Part shown: positions 56,500 through 64,000 of the stretch, in pieces
Layout: the number at the start of each line of letters is the position of its first letter
Position numbering within the stretch: the stretch's first letter is position 1
Assembly: GCA_037178675.1 (NCBI GenBank)
Contig: JAYMGJ010000297.1
Span: forward strand, 62,001 to 126,000
Length of the DNA: 64,000 bases
Direction of reading: 5' to 3'
Origin: Scleroderma bovista
Lineage: Eukaryota > Basidiomycota > Agaricomycetes > Boletales > Sclerodermataceae
Translations under genes and position numbers: made by a program
The notes under the pieces: model-generated
The model's database searches: none
Seen by the model: only the letters and a program-made list of their open reading frames with translations
What the model was told of the DNA's origin: nothing

Positions 56500-58333
56500 A
56501 TGCTTGTTGACGAACGGAAAGACCACCAGAAACTTGCTACTGGGGCCGGCGAGCACCCTCCCGCAAGCCTGCCCTCGACGAACCCCACCTGCTCTTTCTG
56601 GCTGTCCCCCGATGCTAACCCTCTAGCACGTGAAGGAAGCGAAGGGTCCTTGACTTCAGATGCCGATATCTGCATTATTGGCTCTGGGTTGACTGGAGTG
56701 AGCGTTGCCTACCATCTATCTGAAGCAATCGAAAATCGCGCGCTGCCGACCTCGGATTCCCCACTGCGAGTGGTTATCCTTGAGGCGAGAGACTTTTGTG
56801 AGTGTTTTCCATCTTTCTTTTATTAGTATAGCAATTGAGATACAACAGGCGGAGGAGCAACAGGTAGGGTCGTCGTCTCATTTTTTTTCTGCGACTACCA
56901 TTCTGCTGTAGGCAGAAACGGCGGCAATTTAACTCCCATATCATTCGCTCGCTTCGCTAAGCAAGAAGAGCAGTACGGAACCGAGGAAGCAATACGTTCA
57001 TGTGCTCTGGAAGATTACTCCGCTAAGTCGATGGTCGATATCGCCGAAAGAAATGGCTGGTCCAAAGGCATAGACTTGGTTAAGAATACTAATGTTACCT
57101 TATTCTTCACGGGGGATGAAGAGAAGAAAGCTAAGGTCGACTTTGAGCGTGCCAAGTCTGCATGCTTGAACTTGGACGGCGTGCAATGGTTCACCAAGGA
57201 GGAAGTCCGGGAGGTACGAATCCCAGTCAGCATTCGTCATCTTTGAGCAAAGTATGTGGCTTTAGGCCTTTGGAACCCATTATCCCGCGGCCACAAGACC
57301 CAGTCACAATCTTTGGCCACTAAAACTCGTGACAAAGTTATACGAGGCCGCCAAACAACGCACCGGGGAAAACTTCGATCTGAAGTTGCATACTCACACT
57401 CCGGTCACCTCAGTGGTGAAGTTGGCTGAGCCAAGCTCAGATACAAAACGAACACTTTTGCTCTCGACTCCACGAGGGTCTATTTTGTGTTCGCGGGTCG
57501 TACATGCAACAAACGCATACGCTTCGCATTTATTGCCCAGTTTTGCAGGTCCCCATGGTATCGTGCCCACTCGCGGTCAGGTTATAGCGACGAGAGCATC
57601 TGTGAGTTCAGACCATTTTCAGCCATATAGCTACCGTGGAAACCAGGTAATATCTGTCCAAGGCTAGCTATACCACTGTGGCTTACCAATAACAGGATGG
57701 ATTCGCATATTGGTTTCCTCGCCCTCTAGAGCCCGGAGAACAGAATCCCCTAGCTATCCTGGGAGGAATGCGCAGCGTTGCTAAGCCTTCATCGGAGCAG
57801 TTCATCGATGACGATTCAACTGTCAACCCTATTGTAGGGAAGGCTTTGAGGAATTTCTTGCCGACCGTTTTTGAAGGCAAATTCGAGAGTGGAAGAGAAC
57901 CTGAGATGGAATGGGTAAGCTGTTCTTTTATTTAGAGTTCTCCATTGCCAATCTCTCTTTGTTCAAGACGGGTATCATGGGCTTCACTGCAACATCTGAT
58001 CCTTTTGTATGTCCATGTTTCTCCATGCATATATGGTGCCCCATTGTGATTCTTGACTGCTAGGTTGGGACTGTGATCGATTTATCGACTGGAGACGACA
58101 CAGACTTCAAAGGACAATATATCGCCGCAGGCTATGGAGGGCATGGAATGCCACGGGCGTTCGCATGGTGAGTATTGAACGCTCGAGGATGCCATCCAAT
58201 GCTGACCACTCATTAAAGTGCCGAAGCCCTTACGCAGATGATAATAGCGGAGCTGACTGGCAAGGAGTGGAGTCATCCACCGTGGCTCCCCAAGCATTAT
58301 CTGACATGGAATCGAACAAAATGCTGCAACTAA
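56500..58333 (+). CDS. FAD-dependent oxidoreductase (DAO family)
   Basis: Predicted 490 residues from eight exons: 56500-56797, 56849-56863 (15 bases), 56912-57213, 57266-57646, 57696-57914, 57968-58006, 58064-58167, 58219-58333; all phases agree. The FAD-binding Rossmann motif is DICIIGSGLTG with GSGLTG at 61-66, followed by a VVILEARDF strand and GATGRNGGNLTP. GYGGHGMPRAFA near the C-terminus completes the FAD fold. Family members oxidise amines or amino acids, passing electrons to oxygen; the substrate cannot be read from sequence. No signal peptide is evident. It is the only metabolic gene in the GTPase/HET island. Confidence 0.88.
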
Positions 58334-59013
58334 ATGCTTCATCTCTAGACCCACCTTGCTAAGTGTATATTTTGCAAGCTTGAGACGCGTCACGGCGCAT
58401 AAAACTTACTTGAATATATGCTATGAAGGATGAACACCGACTGCACGCCACCGCCCGTTATGTGGCCTTCTGGAACGTCTGGAAGAAATTCGACCTCGTC
58501 TTCCTCGCCAGCAGAGTACCCCTCAGACCAGTTTTTGGCATGGGGTCTGGTCAGGGGAATCGCCCGAGGTTCTACAACTAGTCCCCGATACGACCCATGA
58601 TTGTTGTGCCTAAGTCTGACAATAGCAAGGAAACTGTGTGCAAGTGTGGCTACCGGCGCCAGGTACCTGGTAGCAAGGGTTTTGCGGAGCAGGCGGTAAC
58701 CACAACCATAATTATCACACTTTCGGAACGGGCTCTTAAGTTAGTAAGGCTGTCTTGTCTCAGCTAGTTGTGCAGGTATGCAACTCGCCGCATCGCATAT
58801 TGAAAGTGTTTGGCAACTGCAACATACTTGAAACAAACTAAGTACCTTAATTGATATGCAAACCTGTCATACCGCGGGGAGTATCATATGAGTAATAGGA
58901 TTTGACGAGCCCAACATCATCTGTACTACTACTGCTCCTGCTACCAACATAATCCCTGCATTAGCCATGCATGAGCAGTTGTATGGAAAGATTGTTCAGT
59001 AGAACCTACCATC
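58334..59013. other. Intergenic spacer
   Basis: No gene. Terminators for the convergent FAD oxidoreductase and HET genes should lie here. About 140 bases before 59013 partly match the tail region after the first TPR-HET gene. Confidence 0.4.
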
Positions 59014-60399
59014 TTAAACTATATTAAGGGTCTGAACATTGCTGCTGAGAATACTTGCTGCACTTGCAGCACAAGCAATGATGACAAAAGAAGAGGCAAC
59101 CCTCCGGTACTCGTTTTGAGGTAACTCTTCTAACAAAAGCGCATGAAATGGCTGGCCCAGCGTCATGGCCAACTGTTCAGAGGCCGTAGCGTCAGCTACA
59201 GTAGACGAGTGGAGTAATTTTGGATGCCATGGCCTAATGAGAACATATGGGAATGTAGTGAGCGAATCATTCTTGAACTCGTTCGGCAATACGATCTGCA
59301 ACGATGTTAGGCCCTCTGCCTGAATGTCATATGCATGACTCGGAGTGCTGGGTTCCCATTGTGACGGGTGGATAGCTGTGACGCGATGGACGATGCATGG
59401 CAGCTTGAGTCTCCGACCAATAAAATGTGGGGGGTCGAACTTCGAAAGCAAGGCAAACAGCGCATCCGGTGACTTGGAGGAAGACACAAGTTCGTGGACG
59501 TTCGGCATTGATGACTGGATTTGATCAGCATGCGAGGACGGAAAAGGGAGGGTTCGGTAAACAGCGATGTGCGCGGGGAAACAACTATGGAACGGGGATG
59601 CCTCTCCGACCCAGTCGAGAACCGAAATATCTCCTGACTGTGATATGATTTCAATAAGAAGACGTCCGAGGGCCTTCTCTTTGGGTTCCCCGTACAGAAC
59701 AGGAAGGTGAAGATCGAACACTCCAAACAACGAATAAGCCATGTCTTCTGGGTGAGTGGTGTGGCGCGTGGACGCCCACTGGAGCCTTGATCGTGCATCA
59801 TCTGTTCCTGGATTGAAATCTGTGAGATGATGTCGTGCAATGTTGGTCACCTTTTCCAGCTCGGGGAGCACAATGCTATCCTCTTTGTGATTTGAGGAAC
59901 TACACTCCCTGTACGGCGACCAGTCTTGTGTGAAGAACAACATGGCGCGTGGCGCCAACAGCTCTTGAAGCGTCCAGCCTCGTTCGAACCATACACTACT
60001 AGAAAGTGCACCATCATCCGAAACGTCAGCAAGATGCACGATCGTCAGAGCCGACCGCCGGTACCATCTAAACATGGATCCGATGGCTTCCTGTAATTCT
60101 GCACTGCTCTCTTTGTCGATGCAACAAGTGTCGCTCCATGCCCACCTGCAGCCACGTTGGTTAGCCTCTGCACAGAATGATTGAAGCTTTATGATGCCAT
60201 GTGAGAGCTCGATGTCATAGATAACTCGGCCCTGGACATCACGGAGTACCGGTTCATCCGATCCCCAGCGGTGAGAGAGAGTAGCATATCGGAAGTAGAA
60301 AGAGACGGTTTCTCGGATGTGTTCATGCTGAGGAGGATGGGAATTTGTAGCTGATTCCAAAAGCTCCTTGTATTGCGCACTGTTGTCGAAGTCCGACAT
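59014..60399 (-). CDS. HET-domain open frame inside the chimera
   Basis: From the first ATG after the frameshift, 461 residues are open. The HET core is complete and unaltered: RYATLSHRWGSDEP, RWAWSDTCCIDKESSAELQEAI, FERGWTLQELLAPRAMLFF, PEDMAYSLFGVFDLHLPVLYGE. It is close to the HET half of the 1438-residue protein. Whether it is translated alone, or only by readthrough or frameshifting from the TPR part, cannot be told. The absence of damage over 1.4 kb suggests the frameshift is recent or the domain is still used. Confidence 0.55.
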   Translation of the reverse strand: MSDFDNSAQYKELLESATNSHPPQHEHIRETVSFYFRYATLSHRWGSDEPVLRDVQGRVIYDIELSHGIIKLQSFCAEANQRGCRWAWSDTCCIDKESSAELQEAIGSMFRWYRRSALTIVHLADVSDDGALSSSVWFERGWTLQELLAPRAMLFFTQDWSPYRECSSSNHKEDSIVLPELEKVTNIARHHLTDFNPGTDDARSRLQWASTRHTTHPEDMAYSLFGVFDLHLPVLYGEPKEKALGRLLIEIISQSGDISVLDWVGEASPFHSCFPAHIAVYRTLPFPSSHADQIQSSMPNVHELVSSSKSPDALFALLSKFDPPHFIGRRLKLPCIVHRVTAIHPSQWEPSTPSHAYDIQAEGLTSLQIVLPNEFKNDSLTTFPYVLIRPWHPKLLHSSTVADATASEQLAMTLGQPFHALLLEELPQNEYRRVASSFVIIACAASAASILSSNVQTLNIV

Positions 60400-62428
60400 C
60401 AGTTCATCTCGACCACAGAGACGGCCAGTCAAGGTGTTCAGGAGCCGCGTTGGAAGAGTTTCAAGGGTATTATACACGGCAACTCCGATCAGCTTCGCGA
60501 CCACATCTCTGTCAGCTTGTGCATGCGACTTGAGCTTCTTTCGACGGTAATGGCGCTGAGCAACACAGGGCGATCAGGGTGATCAGTTGGACAGAGCTTC
60601 AGGACAGAGTCTGTGAACGTTATAGCCTCCTGTATATCCACTGTCGAAACCTGTTGGTGGAAGCCCTCTGATACGCAAAGCGCTAGCTCTCGGAGGGATG
60701 AAGCATAATCAGCACGGTCCGAAGGTCCAAGCTCCAGAACAGTGCGCCCAAGTGCAATCAACTCCCCTATGTCTATCGCCTTTCCTGCCTTTCTCAATTC
60801 CCCGTGAAAACGCACGAGAGTATGAAAAAACCTAACATGGTCTGCATGTCCGTGCTGGTGAAATTGTAATGCAGCCGATTCAAAGGCAATAGCCTCCTCC
60901 AAATCACAAGCCCTTCCTTGTCGTTGGAACCTGCTCCAAAGGCAACCTGCAGAGTCATGGAGCAATGAAGGCCGTGCCTTGTTGCCTGGAGGATGGAGCT
61001 CTAAAATGTCACGATGCAGCATGACCAGTTCGTGCAGATCAGAAGTGGCATCTTGTTTCTGGAACCGTTCCGCAAGGAGGTTGATAAGCTTTCGGAGAGA
61101 TTCGCCACGATGAGGATGGCCTGGACTACGGACGGCTACCAATCCTCGTCCAAGTTTGACGGCCGTGTCTAAGTCCACCTCAGTACGCGGCTTATCAATC
61201 ACCTCCGCGATTTCATTCTCGGCAGAAATGAATAAGGATCGTTCGGTATGCCCTTGTGGTTGACATTCTAACATGAATGTAATCATGTTCTCCAAAGCTG
61301 CAACTGCTTTGTATTTACAATACAGCTTACGAAGGACTTCGATTAACTTCAACATATTTGTGCGCTGTGGAAGCAGTGAGCCGATATGGGTCCTCATCAA
61401 ATACATCCAACATAAGATGCTTACATGGCGCGTTTCTTTCTTTGACAGAACAGAACGCCTCCGAAATAGCTTCAGCCATGGTGCCTTCAGCTTCCTCATC
61501 TCTATCAATGTCTTCAGTAGCTCAGCTTTCATCTTCTTGTATTCCTCTTCCAACTCTTTCGCCAACGCCGGATCTTGTTGCGCCTTGGCTGCATCCGAAA
61601 GTTGCATCATGGCGCCAATCTGTTTCTGGAGGAGCATATCGGTCCTAAATCGGGGTTGTTTTCCTGCAGTTGTCTCGTCCAGCCTTCTTTTCGCGTCCAC
61701 CAACTCTTCTTGGATCAGCAGGACCTCGGAGTCTCCTGTTGCATCGTGAATGATGTTCCAAGCAGATTCGGGAGTATTCCTAAACCTTAGATGACGAGCG
61801 CCTGCGTCAATCAAAGGTTTCCAGAAAGTCCCTTCCAACTCTGTCGCTCTCTTCTCCGCCGTATTCGTTCATACGCCATTTCGTCCCACATAGTAGTTAC
61901 CAATCGCACGCGTTTTGCAGCATTGTCTCCGCACAGCCGGCTAAACATGTCCAAGCTCTCGCAGTCCGAGCAGGAGTTGGTTATGCGATGCGTGTAGATA
62001 ACGCCGTTTACCCCGACTCGTTGCTTTCGATATCTGTTTAGGTATGAGATATGGATGATACATGGAAACTATTCCTACTTTTCCGCCAACCAGCCAGCGA
62101 TCGTTCGAAGTATATATTGGTGAGACCGTGTGGTGTGATCGAATGATGGCGTATCGACGAACACATATCGTCCCTTAGATGTGTTCACTATGAACTCCCT
62201 GATGTCATCCGTGCATGACTTGAGCCCACTGGCTCCGTCCTCCTCGTCCTGACCTGTGAGCTTGTTGACGAACTGTGCGTATCTTAGCAGAGAATCCACA
62301 TGCAAAGAATTCACAGCTTACGTTGCTTTTTCCTGATCCCGTCGAACCCATAAAACTGTGACGGTGTCGACAAAATAGTCTCATGGAAATATGCACGGGA
62401 AGACATACAGGATAATAATATCCGTCAT
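59014..62428 (-). pseudogene. GTPase-TPR-HET chimera with two frameshifts
   Basis: Exons start like a class A GTPase: 62428-62409, 62355-62322 (P-loop GSTGSGKSN), 62272-62079 (Walker B VFVDTPSFDHT, Gly changed to Ser), and 62033-61425 with the coiled coil. A 60-base intron (61424-61365) then joins to TPR-like repeats and on to a HET domain. Relative to the intact class A genes, two bases are gained near 61.86 kb after the TMWDEM block. Relative to the intact TPR-HET gene, seven bases are lost near 60.55 kb, just before the HET domain. No plausible intron repairs either. The layout shows how a class A GTPase became fused to a TPR-HET protein; the fusion may now be broken, with the parts still open. 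Confidence 0.7.
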
Positions 62429-62799
62429 TTTGTAGTCGGAATTCAATGCAACCAGCTGAGATGGACCTGGAGGGCGGTGATGTACACCCTTTACCAGCTG
62501 GCGCTATTCACTACTAGCACTCCTGGGCCCGCACGTGTTCTCGCCTCGAGGCTTGGGTGTGTTCCATCCAATCATGAGAACTCGACAGTCGCATCGCCTT
62601 CCTGGGTGACCTTCAATCAACCTTATTACAGCCACTTCCATGTGATCTTCGCAGGCTTGCAGTGACCCAATTACATGATACGCTGGGGTTCGAACTTCGC
62701 GGGTCTTAGGACGTGCAGAGGTTACGCATACTGAAGCATCCAGCTTAGTTCGAACTGCCACTATGTGCGAGCTCCATTTCTGATTTCAGGCAGCAATGG
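62429..62799. other. Spacer upstream of the chimera
   Basis: Resembles parts of the leader upstream of class A copy 1 (GTGTTCTCGCCTCGAG near 62.53 kb). Otherwise empty. Confidence 0.35.
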
Positions 62800-63600
62800 C
62801 ACTGAGCAATACATGATAGATTTCCATCGGTCTGTGACCGCCATGGCCTCCTGTATGTCCACTGTTACAACTTGTTGGTCAGACCATCTGATACGCAAGT
62901 TCCAGGACAGTGCGTCCAAGTACAATGAACTCCCTCAGGTCTGTTACCTTTCCCGCATTTCTGTATTCGCCACGAAATGCACGCGAGTATGAATGGATCG
63001 CTGATGAAGTTTTGATATAGTATCAGCCCGTTCACTCCTCCAAGTCGGTTGTCTCCCTTATCGCTGGAACTTGTCCCCAAGGTAACGTGTAAGATTGTGG
63101 AGCAACAAAGACCTTGCTAGTACATAGTTTGGCTGGTGGAGTTCTAGCGTGCAGCAATGCAGACTGGCAGTTCATTGCGCCCCGAGGCAGTTGAGAAAAG
63201 TATGAGAGTATGAAGGAATTCGGCATGATCTGGATCTCCCCACTGATGGAGTTCAAATGCAGCCCGTTCAACGGTGATAGCCTCATCCAAGCCAGATGTA
63301 TCCCCTTGTCGCCGGAACCTTGAAGAGCATCAAACGAGGCATATCGACAGGCCGCAGATGCCACTGCCTGTCCAAGATGATGGGGTGTGCGCATTGCCCA
63401 TGCCTCTGTGGTAAATCACCGACGATCATGACGCAACACTGGTTCTAAAGACAACACGCAAGATCATGGATCAACGAAGATCGTACATGCCCCACTAGTC
63501 ACCAAGACCAGTTCGTTCAGGTTAGAAATGGCATTCTGCTTCTACTAGAACTGGTGGTCTTAGTTGATAGGCTTCGGAGAGATCTTAGTGTGATTGCCTA
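62800..63600 (-). pseudogene. TPR remnant of a further TPR-HET gene
   Basis: Minus-strand pieces match the TPR region of the two HET genes (counterparts of VDIQEAI near 62.85 kb, the LGRTVLELG region near 62.9 kb, ALELRQWGH near 63.24 kb, LHDLAHCLW near 63.1 and 63.46 kb) with scrambled spacing, stops and indels. No HET domain is left. Confidence 0.6.
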
Positions 63601-64000
63601 GTCTCGGTCCCAGACGTTTTGGGTATCCGAACAAGTCCGGACGCAAGCATTACACAACGCGGTTAGCAGAATTTAAGCCGGGTGTAAATGTAGTGAGAAA
63701 TGTGAATCGCAAATTGGAAATTTAATCTGACATTTTTGCGGTGGTGCTACTTGAAGTATAGTCAGTGTAATATACGTCGGAGGAAACTTAATGTGTTGGC
63801 ACTCGTGCTGTCCTGGTGTAAAGGTTGACTCAAACAAGACATTTTGGCGCAGACAGAATATGTGTGAAAGCTTCGCATATTGGCTTCAGGTATGTGCCTT
63901 GGCTAAACTTCAAACTTTTCCTGGCAGAAAATAAAGATGCAAATTTTGAATACCGACAAACAATAACAACAGGGCCATGGCATATTAGAAATTAAGTTTG
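63601..64000. other. Right end of window, no gene seen
   Basis: AT-rich tract without supportable ORF or repeat. Confidence 0.4.

Overview
The window is nuclear DNA of a basidiomycete fungus, most likely an Agaricomycete. Nearly every gene is cut by introns of about 45-60 bases with GT...AG ends. The gene families also fit: a giant DUF6606-type protein, wax-synthase-like MBOATs, a CsbD-like tail protein, F-box, HET and TPR proteins, and P-loop GTPases with MLKL-like tails. All exon structures were built by hand from splice sites, reading-frame phase and comparison of paralogues inside the window; no database search was possible.

Left part (1-10 kb): the 5' half of a giant minus-strand DUF6606-type gene runs off the left edge. 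It is followed by a tandem pair of wax-synthase-like acyltransferases.

10-20 kb: a segmental duplication. Three copies of a CsbD-tail gene alternate with two copies of a minus-strand membrane-protein gene. The middle CsbD copy has lost its TATA box and start codon and carries a frameshift. The third has grown by a 63-residue tandem repeat.

20-31 kb: mostly housekeeping. It holds histone H2A.Z, a protein with two Crinkler-type ubiquitin-like domains, a nine-exon mitochondrial citrate carrier flanked by two decayed copies of itself, an unassigned coiled-coil protein and an F-box/LRR-like protein.

31-64 kb: the accessory island. It contains at least three classes of GIMAP/AIG1-like P-loop GTPase: small minus-strand proteins with coiled-coil tails (class A), long plus-strand proteins with disordered heads and MLKL-like helical tails (class B), and short minus-strand proteins (class C). 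They are laid out as a repeated module A(-) B(+) C(-), with intact and decayed members. Between and after the modules lie a 1438-residue TPR-HET protein, a GTPase-TPR-HET chimera with two frameshifts, a FAD oxidoreductase and a TPR remnant. One class B gene carries two GTPase domains in tandem.

HET domains are known from heterokaryon incompatibility and regulated cell death in fungi, and MLKL-like bundles can be death effectors. A reasonable inference is that the island is a fast-evolving recognition and cell-death locus built by unequal crossing-over. Its function is not shown by sequence alone.
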